Below the pieces are notes generated by a model, which had not been told where the DNA came from, did no database searches, and saw only the letters and a list, made by a program, of their open reading frames with translations. Below are positions 16,247-25,259 of a DNA stretch of 59,292 nt, one piece after another. This DNA is from Christensenellaceae bacterium (lineage in GTDB: Bacteria; Bacillota; Clostridia; Christensenellales; CAG-138). The first letter of the stretch is position 1. The number at the start of each line of letters is the position of its first letter. The translations under genes and the position numbers were made by a program. Where the stretch lies: the NCBI GenBank assembly GCA_022510765.1, contig JAFLSU010000001.1, positions 134,551 to 193,842 on the forward strand, in the 5' to 3' direction.

Positions 16247-17308
16247 TTAATTTGCAACCGCTTCGAGCCATTCTTTGCGAAGTGGTCTGTCACATGCTTG
16301 CTGGAGACTAATTTCGAAATTATCATTCCCTTCAATAAAAACGGGCCCGTCTTTTGTGATTGCTATATCCCACCCAATTGCGCGCACATTGAAGAACACC
16401 TTATGGGCTTTACAAGCAAATTCACAAGCCTCCTTGTACATAGGAACTTGGAATTCTTCAAATACAACCCCGGTGTCAGGATGGATAGACTCTTTTAAGC
16501 CATGAATAGGCTTATAAAAACCATACTTCTTCAAATAACCATTAGGCTGAATTCCAATCGCTAACCCGCCTGCGGCCCAATTATCTACATTTCCCGTCTT
16601 TGCTGTCCCCACGCGCAATAACGATGACAATACATAACAACGCCCTTGCTTATTAATTGTTACAATCCTTAATGTATTAATTGCATGAGGGTTTATAACG
16701 CTCATTTCATCACTTTGAATTACTTTCCGCTGCATAATAAAAGAGCCTTTTATAATTTCATGTCGTATTGTATTCAGTTTTTCGAATCCGTCTATATGCT
16801 TCACGTAGGAGGAGCATTCTCCTCCTTGATCTTTAAGAAAATAATCTGTTTCGCTCTTAAGATCATCAATAGATATTTCATCAAAAGACAGATTGAAAAC
16901 TTTTCCATCCTTTAAAAATGCAAAAACATCCGGAACTGGAAGTCCATGCATTTTCATATACTGAAAAAAAAGAAGCTTATCTCTCAGTAGGACAACTTGA
17001 GCATCGTCTTTACCCACACGATTTGCATTTTCTCTTGTATTTCTAAACTGAAGATAGTCTATATATTGTGATTGATCAGGCCCGTTCTTAACATCGAATC
17101 CATAGAGTGTATAAAACTCATTGGCTTCGCCAAAGCGTCTTGCCCACACTTTGTTTTCCTTTAGCATTTCATTATATGGTTTTCTTTCCCTTTCAGGATA
17201 ATATGACTGTTCATTTGCAATTCTTTTTGCCGCTATAATCCCTTTTTGTCTAGCAATGAATCGCTGAAACTTTCTGTAAGAAGTCACCAAAGATGTATGT
17301 AGTGACAT
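16247..17308 (-). CDS. Sugar-transfer-associated ATP-grasp ligase
   Basis: A 353-residue protein with an intact ATP-grasp core. It shows ETDYFLKDQGGECSSYV near 152, then HAINTLRIVTINKQGRCYVL, and WAAGGLAIGIQPNGYLKKYG. The catalytic end is RAIGWDIAITKDGPVFIEGN near 320, with Asp and Glu/Asn metal ligands. Members of this group occur in polysaccharide clusters and are thought to link amino acids or other amines to sugar carboxylates. The N-terminal 90 residues are basic and helical. GGAGG precedes the ATG. It is the intact paralogue of the amber-interrupted gene that follows 29 nt downstream. Confidence 0.75.
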   Translation of the reverse strand: MSLHTSLVTSYRKFQRFIARQKGIIAAKRIANEQSYYPERERKPYNEMLKENKVWARRFGEANEFYTLYGFDVKNGPDQSQYIDYLQFRNTRENANRVGKDDAQVVLLRDKLLFFQYMKMHGLPVPDVFAFLKDGKVFNLSFDEISIDDLKSETDYFLKDQGGECSSYVKHIDGFEKLNTIRHEIIKGSFIMQRKVIQSDEMSVINPHAINTLRIVTINKQGRCYVLSSLLRVGTAKTGNVDNWAAGGLAIGIQPNGYLKKYGFYKPIHGLKESIHPDTGVVFEEFQVPMYKEACEFACKAHKVFFNVRAIGWDIAITKDGPVFIEGNDNFEISLQQACDRPLRKEWLEAVAN

Positions 17309-17350
17309 GATAATTCCTCCCAGTTGTTGCTGCGCTTTAAATTCTATATA

Positions 17351-18238
17351 TTACGGACGATTTACATAATCTCCCAGTATCTTATCTGCATCTGGAAGTC
17401 TCCCGTTGTCCTGCCCCCCACTGGGCGTAAAAGTTAATTCTCCAAAAAAAACTCTTCCATCCACTAAATACAAATCTACGCGCACGAATGGAAATCCTCT
17501 CGAAAGTTTACTAGCATATTCAAAGGCTAATTCTATCCCGTTCGGTTTCTGAATCGAAGCTTCTTTTCCATATTTAAGAGCATCTTCCGACAACATTTGC
17601 ATCTCCCACTGTTCATTATAGTACCAATATCGAGGATGCTTTCCCCCTTCCTGCCTATCTGTGCAAACCATTACATAAGGTGCATAACCGTCAAAACAAT
17701 AAAATTTGTAATCTTCCGGAAGCAAACCCACTTTGGGCTTAAGATAATCTTCAATTAAGATAATTGGCTTAACACCTTTATACTGCATTTCAGAATAACC
17801 CAGATACTGAAATCGATAAGTTAACCATTTTTTTAATATCTTTTTAGTTTCTTCTATATTCAGTTCCGTTTTGTTGCGAACAATAATATTATATCCGCAT
17901 CCCACATTTAGCTTTAGGGCAAAGCTATTAGGCAATTTGTCCCATTTTATTTTCTCGACGTCATCAAAAGCTCCAATTAGATTGTTCAATATTTCTGGGC
18001 AACCAATCTGTGTGATATATTCTCTTACCCTATATTTATCAGCGCACTGTTTAATCAATGGATTTTTGTAATAATCATTAAATTTCAACCAAAGAATCTT
18101 TTCATTCAATGTCTTTGGATTTTTTAGATCAAGCCTCTTACCAAATTTCGCTCTATAGGTCACCATTGTATTCAGTTTGGGAGAAATAAGTGTGAGTCCT
18201 GAGCGAAACATTCTTGCAGCGCTATTCTTTATACTCAT
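17351..18238 (-). CDS. TupA-like ATP-grasp protein
   Basis: A 295-residue protein matching TupA-like ATP-grasp enzymes. TupA proteins were first linked to teichuronopeptide synthesis, in which poly-glutamate is attached to glucuronic acid polymers. Landmarks are LNEKILWLKFNDYYKNPLIK near 45, CADKYRVREYI, FALKLNVGCGYNIIV, IEDYL, DYKFYCFDGY near 190, and the final VRVDLYLVDGRVFFGELTFT, which carries the metal-binding Asp and Glu. The gene sits between the uronic-acid-forming dehydrogenase and two further ATP-grasp proteins, which fits amide bond formation at a uronic acid. It is short of a transmembrane segment and is probably cytoplasmic. Confidence 0.8.
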   Translation of the reverse strand: MSIKNSAARMFRSGLTLISPKLNTMVTYRAKFGKRLDLKNPKTLNEKILWLKFNDYYKNPLIKQCADKYRVREYITQIGCPEILNNLIGAFDDVEKIKWDKLPNSFALKLNVGCGYNIIVRNKTELNIEETKKILKKWLTYRFQYLGYSEMQYKGVKPIILIEDYLKPKVGLLPEDYKFYCFDGYAPYVMVCTDRQEGGKHPRYWYYNEQWEMQMLSEDALKYGKEASIQKPNGIELAFEYASKLSRGFPFVRVDLYLVDGRVFFGELTFTPSGGQDNGRLPDADKILGDYVNRP

Positions 18239-18269
18239 TTATCTGTACCTTCCTTTTCCGTACACCTTC

Positions 18270-19592
18270 TCACAGCCTCCACCACTTCATGCCAGATGTC
18301 TTCAGATCCACAATTTTATAAAGACCTTTCACATCGATGAGGACTTTCTCGTCGTCCGGCATAGCCTTAAAGAAGCTCTTAATCTTTTGCAGTCCAAGTG
18401 CCTTGAATTCATTGTGAGCCACAGCTACAATCACACAGTCAGCGTCCGCAACATCCTCGATTTTTGTCAGCGTTACACCATACTCACGCATGGCATCTCT
18501 CTCGCTCGCCCAAGGGTCGACTACAGTCGGTTCAATACCATATTTGTTCAGCTGTTTGATGATGTCATCAACCTTAGAATTTCTCGTGTCCGGGCAATTC
18601 TCCTTAAAGGTCAGGCCAAGGATAACAACCTTGCTCGTCTTGGGAGCCTGACCTGCTTCAATCATCTTCTTTATAGCAGCATCAGCAACATAAGCTCCCA
18701 TAGAATCATTTACAATACGTCCAGTGAGGATGATCTGACTGTGGTATCCAAGCTTCTCAGCCTCATAGGTGAAGTAATAGGGATCAACACCGATACAGTG
18801 ACCGCCAACGAGGCCCGGACGGAATCCGAGTGCATTCCACTTGGTGTTCATTCCATCAACGACCTCATTGGTATCAATATCCATCCGGTCGAAAACCATT
18901 GCTAACTCATTCATGAACGCAATATTGATATCACGCTGGCTGTTCTCAACAACCTTGACTGCTTCTGCTGTACGGATATTGGAGACAGGATGGGTGCCAA
19001 CCTCGATAACTATGTCATATACGGCTTTAATCTCTGCAAGAGACTCAGCATCAATTCCCGAAACAATCTTGTGGATGTTTTCAAGGCGATGCACCTTATC
19101 ACCAGGGTTGATACGTTCAGGAGAATAACCCACCTTGAACTCCACACCACACTTAAGGCCAGATTTCTTCTCTAGAATCGGAATACAAACATCCTCTGTG
19201 CAGCCAGGATAAACAGTAGACTCGTAGACAACGATAGAACCCGGAACAAGATTGCGTCCAACAATCTCAGATGCGCCGATGACAGGAGTAAGATCAGGTG
19301 TGTGATCTGTATTAACCGGAGTAGGGACTGCGACGATGTGGAACTTCGCCTTCTTAAGGTCTTTTTCATCGGACGTAAACTGAACCTTTGTGTTAGCAAT
19401 CTCTTCATCTCCGACTTCTTTTGTCGGATCCACTCCAGATCTATAAAGTTCAATCTTATCTTTACTCAGGTCGAAACCGATAACGTTGATACCCTTCTTT
19501 GCAAAGGCAACGGCAATGGGCATACCCACATAACCAAGTCCAACGAGAGACAGGTTTTCTTCACGGTCTACCAGTTTGTTGTACAGTTTCAT
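18270..19592 (-). CDS. UDP-N-acetyl-hexosamine 6-dehydrogenase (WbpO/TviB-like)
   Basis: A 440-residue nucleotide-sugar dehydrogenase that oxidises C6 of a UDP-HexNAc to the uronic acid with 2 NAD+. It has the Rossmann motif VGLGYVGMPIA near 17-27, VAVPTPVNTDHTPDL near 88, YESTVYPGCTED with the family's conserved region, and GYSPERINPGDK near 160. GLVGGHCIGVDPYY near 258 contains the catalytic Cys. The GYSPERINPGDKVHRLENI pattern is typical of the TviB/WbpO group that makes GlcNAcA or GalNAcA, rather than the WecC group. The product would supply the carboxylate for the ATP-grasp ligases encoded next. Confidence 0.88.
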   Translation of the reverse strand: MKLYNKLVDREENLSLVGLGYVGMPIAVAFAKKGINVIGFDLSKDKIELYRSGVDPTKEVGDEEIANTKVQFTSDEKDLKKAKFHIVAVPTPVNTDHTPDLTPVIGASEIVGRNLVPGSIVVYESTVYPGCTEDVCIPILEKKSGLKCGVEFKVGYSPERINPGDKVHRLENIHKIVSGIDAESLAEIKAVYDIVIEVGTHPVSNIRTAEAVKVVENSQRDINIAFMNELAMVFDRMDIDTNEVVDGMNTKWNALGFRPGLVGGHCIGVDPYYFTYEAEKLGYHSQIILTGRIVNDSMGAYVADAAIKKMIEAGQAPKTSKVVILGLTFKENCPDTRNSKVDDIIKQLNKYGIEPTVVDPWASERDAMREYGVTLTKIEDVADADCVIVAVAHNEFKALGLQKIKSFFKAMPDDEKVLIDVKGLYKIVDLKTSGMKWWRL

Positions 19593-19632
19593 GTTTAGTT
19601 CTTCTCCTTTATTATCAATTGTTACAATTATG

Positions 19633-21090
19633 TCAAAGTATCTTTTTTCTTTCCTTTATGTTTTTTATCAAAACATTTAATATGGGATTCCCAGTTGTTT
19701 TCCAGTATGCTAAACATATGCACATATAAATTACTGCTCCAGCTATGATTTCAACAATGATCTTTCCATATATTATAACATTAATCCTCGAAACAACTCT
19801 TACCCCTGCAAACATTAGTAAACCGACAATAAAATATAAAGCCGTTCTTGTCAGTGTTTTTTTTAAATTAATGTATCTTGAAATAGCAATATATTGCCAA
19901 ACACAAGCCGTCAACTCAGCAACTATTGTTCCGATCACAGCACCCATAGCTCCATATTGTGGAATTAGTAGAATATTTACAATTAAATTAACTGCTGCAC
20001 CCGCTATAACTGAACATATAAAAGCCTTCTCATTTTTATGTGGTATTAAATACTGATATCTAGATGTAAATGAAAAGGATTTTATAATCAAAACAGGCGA
20101 AAGAGCAATTGTCAAAGGAATACATTCTTCGTATCCGGCTCCAAAAAAGACAGGGATAAACTCTTTTGCTATAGCTGCTATTCCGAATGCTATTGCTACA
20201 CCTGCCACAACTGTTCCTTCTAAAGAAACCTTAAAGAGCAAGTCAGCTTCATTTGCTTTTCCATTTCCGATTAAGGAACTCATTCGTGGTAACATAACCG
20301 TACTGACACCCGATATTACTCCAACAGATATATTGACAATTTTATCTGCATTATAATAATAGCCACTCTGATAATAATTACTCATAGCTCCCAGCATAGT
20401 TTTATCCATGATATGATAAACAGACATTGCCAGTAATGGAATGAATAACATTAAACTTGGTTTTAAATTAGATACAATCTTCTTCAATGAAACCTTGAAA
20501 GCTGTGATTTCTTTTTTAATACTGAACCAAAGAAGTAACTGCGTTAAAAAAGCACTAATGACCATAATGAAAGCGTATATCCATAAGTCTGCTGGCTTTT
20601 TGACAAAAAGTAAAATACAGGCAACGGATAATAATCGGATAATTATGCTAACCTTAACTGTAAGATTAAAACGCTCTAATCCCGCAAAAAGCCAGTTTAC
20701 GCATATTAAATTGGCAAAAAGTTCAATTATTTGTATGGCTGCGATCTTTTGGTTTTCTGCACATATAAAAAATAAATATACAGCATACAGAATTATACAA
20801 AAACATGTGGTAATCGATTGAAAACCATATATTCCCCAGAACTCCTCATTCCTTTTATCTTGATCATCACCTACCGAAGCGATGCTCCTAATTCCGTGGC
20901 TGATCGTACCCAACTTTGAGAAAAGTAAAAAATAAGCAACAATCGAAGATGTGTAGGAAAAGACACCTACTTGCTCTGCTCCCAACACCCTTGACAAATA
21001 AGGAGATGTTATAAGCGGAATGCATGTTCCCAAAATCTCATATATTATTTGTAGTGCAACATTCTTTTTTAAATTATTCCTTTGTTTCAT
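19633..21090 (-). CDS. wzx: Wzx-type oligosaccharide flippase
   Basis: A 485-residue polytopic membrane protein with about 12-14 hydrophobic segments, the usual size and form of Wzx/RfbX flippases of the MOP superfamily. It starts MKQRNNLKKNVALQIIYEIL, followed by ITSPYLSRVLGAEQVGVFSY, the conserved first-helix loop of the family. It would move the undecaprenyl-linked repeat unit across the membrane before polymerisation by the Wzy-like protein encoded directly upstream. Codon use is strongly AT-rich, as for wzy and the glycosyltransferases, and unlike the flanking housekeeping genes. Confidence 0.9.
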   Translation of the reverse strand: MKQRNNLKKNVALQIIYEILGTCIPLITSPYLSRVLGAEQVGVFSYTSSIVAYFLLFSKLGTISHGIRSIASVGDDQDKRNEEFWGIYGFQSITTCFCIILYAVYLFFICAENQKIAAIQIIELFANLICVNWLFAGLERFNLTVKVSIIIRLLSVACILLFVKKPADLWIYAFIMVISAFLTQLLLWFSIKKEITAFKVSLKKIVSNLKPSLMLFIPLLAMSVYHIMDKTMLGAMSNYYQSGYYYNADKIVNISVGVISGVSTVMLPRMSSLIGNGKANEADLLFKVSLEGTVVAGVAIAFGIAAIAKEFIPVFFGAGYEECIPLTIALSPVLIIKSFSFTSRYQYLIPHKNEKAFICSVIAGAAVNLIVNILLIPQYGAMGAVIGTIVAELTACVWQYIAISRYINLKKTLTRTALYFIVGLLMFAGVRVVSRINVIIYGKIIVEIIAGAVIYMCICLAYWKTTGNPILNVLIKNIKERKKIL

Positions 21091-21112
21091 AAGTATCCCT
21101 TTTCTTTTTCAT

Positions 21113-22294
21113 CTAGTCCAAAGCATTATACCTTAGCACATTAAAGTCAATGTTATCTACTGTTGCTCCACACAATATCCAAAACATAAACGAACTAACA
21201 CCTGGTCCAAACGGTGGAAGACCCTCTAATATTGATTCCACTATATAAAATATCGTAATTAAGAAAACTAGTTTTTTCCAATTTGATTTATTATTTTTCA
21301 CCTTCCATCGAAAATTTGTTACTACTCGTGAGATCCAAATAGTTTCTATTATGGCAAAGCCAATAATCCCCGTTTCAGCAAGTATCATTAAATATGAACA
21401 GTCGATGTAGTAAGAGCCAACACCTGCAAAAGGGTAAGTTAAAATAGACTCAATTGCCTTCAAATATCCATTGACGCGTCCACTTGAAAACGCATTCACT
21501 CCCTGTCCAGAATATCTTGTAATAAGTAGTGCCTGATCCAAAAATTGACGTATTTCTGGCTGTGTTAATGCTGCAACAACAATCACACATGTAATAATGC
21601 TCCAGCGTATCTTATGCTTCGAGCTTACTATAACGTAAATAACAGAACATATCGTAATTCCTAGTAATGCTGTTCTCCCTTGACTCAATGCACAAATGAA
21701 AACAAAATATACACAGATGATATACCAAAGACAAGATCTTTTAACCTTCGTTAATTTCGGCATAAAAAACGAAAGGAACAACGCTACGCTCCATATTTGT
21801 GCGGCGGAATTCTTTGATGCAAAAATATATCTCCTTTGAATCAACCACGAGGAATATGATGGGAAATACTGAGCATTGACATAAATGCCATATATTAAAG
21901 CAATAATAACGAAAGTTTTACACAATGATAGAATATCTTCATAAGATAAATCACTGCTATATATTCCCATACATATACTCACTGCTAAAGGAATGATCAT
22001 AGTTCCTAAATATGAACCAGATAAATAATCCCGCTTTGTTATTAGTGTGGCCAATAAACAGAACACGAAAAAAAGAAGATAAAAAATTGCAAATATTTTT
22101 GTTGTTCTGGTAATCCTAACTCCTTTATTATTTCTTATAAGTCCTAGTCCTATAAGAAAAAACCACATGACATACATTAATGGTCGAAATGATTGCCGCA
22201 AAGATTCGAGCTGTGATAAAACGGTAATGACTATTGTTAAATGAATTATCAATCTATTATTAATCTTTGCAACCATTTGTTTTCCTCTGATCAT
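21113..22294 (-). CDS. wzy: O-antigen/capsule polymerase (Wzy-like)
   Basis: A 393-residue membrane protein with about 10-12 predicted helices and the large periplasmic loop typical of Wzy and WaaL-type enzymes. The loop region (about residues 235-300) includes ITRYSGQGVNAFSSGRVNGY and the segment TYPFAGVGSYYIDCSYLMIL, as in polymerases whose loop arginine and histidine bind the glycan. Sequence conservation in this group is poor, so topology and position next to the flippase carry the call. The start at 22294 could alternatively be the second ATG, giving MVAKINNRLIIHLTIV. Confidence 0.8.
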   Translation of the reverse strand: MIRGKQMVAKINNRLIIHLTIVITVLSQLESLRQSFRPLMYVMWFFLIGLGLIRNNKGVRITRTTKIFAIFYLLFFVFCLLATLITKRDYLSGSYLGTMIIPLAVSICMGIYSSDLSYEDILSLCKTFVIIALIYGIYVNAQYFPSYSSWLIQRRYIFASKNSAAQIWSVALFLSFFMPKLTKVKRSCLWYIICVYFVFICALSQGRTALLGITICSVIYVIVSSKHKIRWSIITCVIVVAALTQPEIRQFLDQALLITRYSGQGVNAFSSGRVNGYLKAIESILTYPFAGVGSYYIDCSYLMILAETGIIGFAIIETIWISRVVTNFRWKVKNNKSNWKKLVFLITIFYIVESILEGLPPFGPGVSSFMFWILCGATVDNIDFNVLRYNALD

Positions 22295-22345
22295 GTATTA
22301 TTTCGGAATTATATATATGGTATAGAACCATAACACTATTCATAA

Positions 22346-23482
22346 TCACTGGATTGCTCTCTTGGCAATCTCTGAGTATAAAAAATGATGTGCTGCTCCT
22401 AACGCCGCTTTTTTCATTTGTTTCGAATTATTCATGCAATATTCTATTGCCTTTTGAATTTCTGCAACATTTCCATTTTCAATAAAATAGCAATTCCCTT
22501 TATAATCTAAATGGTCAAACCCGGATAACTCTCTGTAAATTGCGGGGGTTCCTATTCCTGCCGTCTCCTCCCACATAACTGAATGAAGACATGGAAATAT
22601 CGCTAAATCAGCAAAATATATAAACTCATATATCTGCTTCTTGTTTAGCCACTTAACGTATGCGCAATCACTACTGTTTAAGGCGGACAAATAAACGTCC
22701 TTGACCTCTTCAGAAATAGAGCCAAATAAAAACAATTTTAAATTTGGTCTATTTAGCTCTTTTACTGCTTGGATTATATTCAAGTATTCTTTTCTGTTTC
22801 TGTCAATTTTCCCACCAGCTACAATGACAAAGTCATTAGTTGATATTCCGTATTTTTTGGACAACTCATTTTTTGAATCTTCACGTATAACTTCCTCGAT
22901 TGTCTCATCGTCAGCGCCCATAACAAGCAGTTCGACTTTTCTTTTTTGTAGTTTATACTCATCAATCAAAAAATCGACTCGTGAGGGGGTTACACCATAG
23001 AATTTTCTTATGTAGGGTGATATCCTTTTGACTCCAAACTTCCACAAAACTCCATGTAATATTTTTTTGGATAGAAAGGACTTAGCACTATTATTATAGT
23101 CTGCATGGTTATCTAAGTAAGCAGTTGTGTTATTTTTCTTGAGATAGCTTATAATTGTATGTATATTCAAAAACTGACAACCATGAATAAATAGAATATC
23201 TGGTTTGCTTTCGGCTATGACCGGGTATAGATCTGGAAACCATTTTAATTTTCTTTCTGGAATGTTTTTCTTCTCCTTTAATCGTATAATCCGTACGCCA
23301 TCTTGATTAGTGTATTTTTCTTCTTGTATAATTTCTTTTTTCCCTTCACAATTCCACCTAAGATTTGGAACAATGAGAGTCACCTGATGCCCCATCCGTA
23401 CCTGATATTTAGTCAATAAATTTTCTTGATAAGACCAGCCATCTGTATACGGAGAACATAACGCAATATGTAAAACATTCAT
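22346..23482 (-). CDS. Glycosyltransferase family 4-like protein
   Basis: A 378-residue GT-B glycosyltransferase. The chosen start MNVLHIALCSPYTDG at 23482 has GGTGAGGA upstream; a longer frame begins at 23539 but would overlap the fragment ahead. The N-terminal domain holds YQENLLTKYQVRMGHQVTLI. The C-terminal domain has FVIVAGGKIDRNRKEYLNII and, near residue 315, the nucleotide-sugar region FPCLHSVMWEETAGIGTPAI. The usual EX7E motif is represented by the WEETAGIGTPAIYRE segment. It probably adds one sugar of the repeat unit on the cytoplasmic face. Donor and linkage are unknown. Confidence 0.8.
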   Translation of the reverse strand: MNVLHIALCSPYTDGWSYQENLLTKYQVRMGHQVTLIVPNLRWNCEGKKEIIQEEKYTNQDGVRIIRLKEKKNIPERKLKWFPDLYPVIAESKPDILFIHGCQFLNIHTIISYLKKNNTTAYLDNHADYNNSAKSFLSKKILHGVLWKFGVKRISPYIRKFYGVTPSRVDFLIDEYKLQKRKVELLVMGADDETIEEVIREDSKNELSKKYGISTNDFVIVAGGKIDRNRKEYLNIIQAVKELNRPNLKLFLFGSISEEVKDVYLSALNSSDCAYVKWLNKKQIYEFIYFADLAIFPCLHSVMWEETAGIGTPAIYRELSGFDHLDYKGNCYFIENGNVAEIQKAIEYCMNNSKQMKKAALGAAHHFLYSEIAKRAIQ

Positions 23483-23535
23483 TTTCCTCACCTTCAGTAG
23501 AAATAACCAAAAGTTATACTCCTTGTTCTGTCTCT

Positions 23536-24057
23536 TCATCCATTTAGTATCATATCTTTTTGATAAAGATACGCATATCTCTCTGCCACCAAATCTTTAC
23601 TGACCAAATGCGCTGAATCTAATGCTAAGGCATGTTCGAATTTTCTATCCATTATCATTTTTTTCAAGTATCATATTCATTTTTAGAAACAACACAGGTC
23701 GGTGTATATGCATTCTCTGGAATTCCACCTGTCTGATAGGTAACAATAGGAGTCCCACACGCAGCAGCTTCCAAATTAACTGTGGGAAAATTATCTTGTA
23801 TTGGTGGATTAGCAAATACATCCGCGGCACTGTATAATGCACGCAATTCACTCGGGTCATTTGTTCTCTCTATCGTGATAATCCTCTCTGGCAGTATATT
23901 TCTTATATCCTGCGTTGCACCGACCATTACGATAGTAAACTCATCCGGTAGATCATTTGCCAATCGGATAAAATCATTAAGACCCTTTCGTTTTCCCCAA
24001 AATGCTGCTACGCCTAAAACAGTATTCTTACCAATCATCTGGTACTTGCTTCTGGTT
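23536..24057 (-). pseudogene. C-terminal half of a GT4 glycosyltransferase, truncated and frameshifted
   Basis: The sequence encodes only the donor-binding domain. It reads VLGVAAFWGKRKGLNDFIRL, then ERIITIERTNDPSELRALYS, and the EX7E-type region NFPTVNLEAAACGTPIVTYQ. A TGA near 23664 ends this frame, and the last helix (SAHLVSKDLVAERYAYLYQK) is found in another frame down to a stop at 23536. The N-terminal acceptor domain is missing. The fragment abuts the 3' end of the intact glycosyltransferase at 24058-25245, with which it shares this domain (GKNKGLNDFYTL, NYPTVNLESLACGTPVLTYE). An unequal exchange between two tandem glycosyltransferase genes explains this well. Confidence 0.65.
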
Positions 24058-25245
24058 TCAAAGTACCCCCCGAAACTGGATCATATATTCAAAGGCGGCA
24101 GTTTTTTTGTCAATTTTCGGTTGTGAAGAAACCGTGAATTTATCCGACGTGAATTCCGTATTTAAAAACTTAATAACCCCTTCTATATCACCACGTGTGA
24201 ATGATATGCCATTCTTCCCATCCAAACATTCAGCACTTCCTCCGGTCTCATAAGTGAGTACTGGTGTACCACACGCAAGGGACTCCAGATTAACTGTTGG
24301 ATAGTTATCCCCATAAGTCAAATTTACAAAAAGATCTGCGGCGCTGTATATCTGTGCTAATTCCTTAACACTATTAGTGCGTTCTATACCCAAGATCGCG
24401 GATGGAAGTTCTGCAATCTGCTCCTTATCTAAACCGACAAGCACAATCTTGTATCTCTGATCCAAACGGGCAGCAAGTGTGTAAAAATCATTTAAACCTT
24501 TGTTTTTTCCCCACCATGTTGAGCATCCCATTAGAACAATCTTATCTTCAATGTGATAGAAACTCTTAAAATCATTTTCCTGCGGCTTGAACTGCTGGAT
24601 ATCAATACCATTCGGGATGATCTCGATAATCTTCCCACTCAAGAAAGAGCGTTTTACAAGTCCAGCCAACCATTTAGAAGGTGTCACAATGGTAAGGTTT
24701 TCTACAGCAGTAAATAAATTCTTTTTCCATAGATAATTCTTCGCTGAACGATCCACTATAGAGGAGGGATAGCCCTTATAGGACGGACAGTTTCCACACC
24801 CCGTCTCCCATTTCTCACACTTTTTTGAGTCACATGTCCCGCTATGTCCAGTAAATGACCACATGTCGTGGAGTGTCCAGATTACCTTTTTATTGTGATC
24901 AATAATGTACTGAAACAGCAATGGCACATTTATGTAGTAACCATGTAAGTTGTGAAGATGTATTACATCTGGATCATATTTCTGAACCCATTCTAAAAAT
25001 TTCCTCGTTGCGTGAGAACTTCCTTTACCATCGGCATCCATTAACCTTGCCTTAAGGCCATGCAACTTAACATCTATTTCACCGCCAATCCTAATGGCAT
25101 ATTTTTTATACTGCTCCGGCACAGCCTCTCTTCCGTATCCGATTTTAACTTCGTGGCCCTCTGCTTCTACCGCCGTAGCAAGATCTGTGCAAATACGCCC
25201 CGTACTTCTGATACCACATACGGAGTTGATTATCAGAATTTTCAT
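24058..25245 (-). CDS. Glycosyltransferase family 4 protein
   Basis: A 395-residue GT4 enzyme, complete in both Rossmann domains. The start MKILIINSVCGIRSTGRICT at 25245 has GGGAGGG upstream. Other landmarks are DPDVIHLHNLHGYYINVPLL near 95, WTLHDMWSFTGHSGTCDSKK with a zinc-like Cys cluster after it, PNGIDIQQF near 215, and TYGDNYPTVNLESLACGTPV near 315. The HDMWSFTGHC pattern is typical of glycosyltransferases close to GalNAc and FucNAc transferases in polysaccharide loci. The C-terminus ends at a G-run; removing one G would join the frame to the fragment at 23536-24057, so the natural end may have been altered by recombination. Confidence 0.85.
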   Translation of the reverse strand: MKILIINSVCGIRSTGRICTDLATAVEAEGHEVKIGYGREAVPEQYKKYAIRIGGEIDVKLHGLKARLMDADGKGSSHATRKFLEWVQKYDPDVIHLHNLHGYYINVPLLFQYIIDHNKKVIWTLHDMWSFTGHSGTCDSKKCEKWETGCGNCPSYKGYPSSIVDRSAKNYLWKKNLFTAVENLTIVTPSKWLAGLVKRSFLSGKIIEIIPNGIDIQQFKPQENDFKSFYHIEDKIVLMGCSTWWGKNKGLNDFYTLAARLDQRYKIVLVGLDKEQIAELPSAILGIERTNSVKELAQIYSAADLFVNLTYGDNYPTVNLESLACGTPVLTYETGGSAECLDGKNGISFTRGDIEGVIKFLNTEFTSDKFTVSSQPKIDKKTAAFEYMIQFRGVL

Positions 25246-25259
25246 AAACCCTCCCGGTA

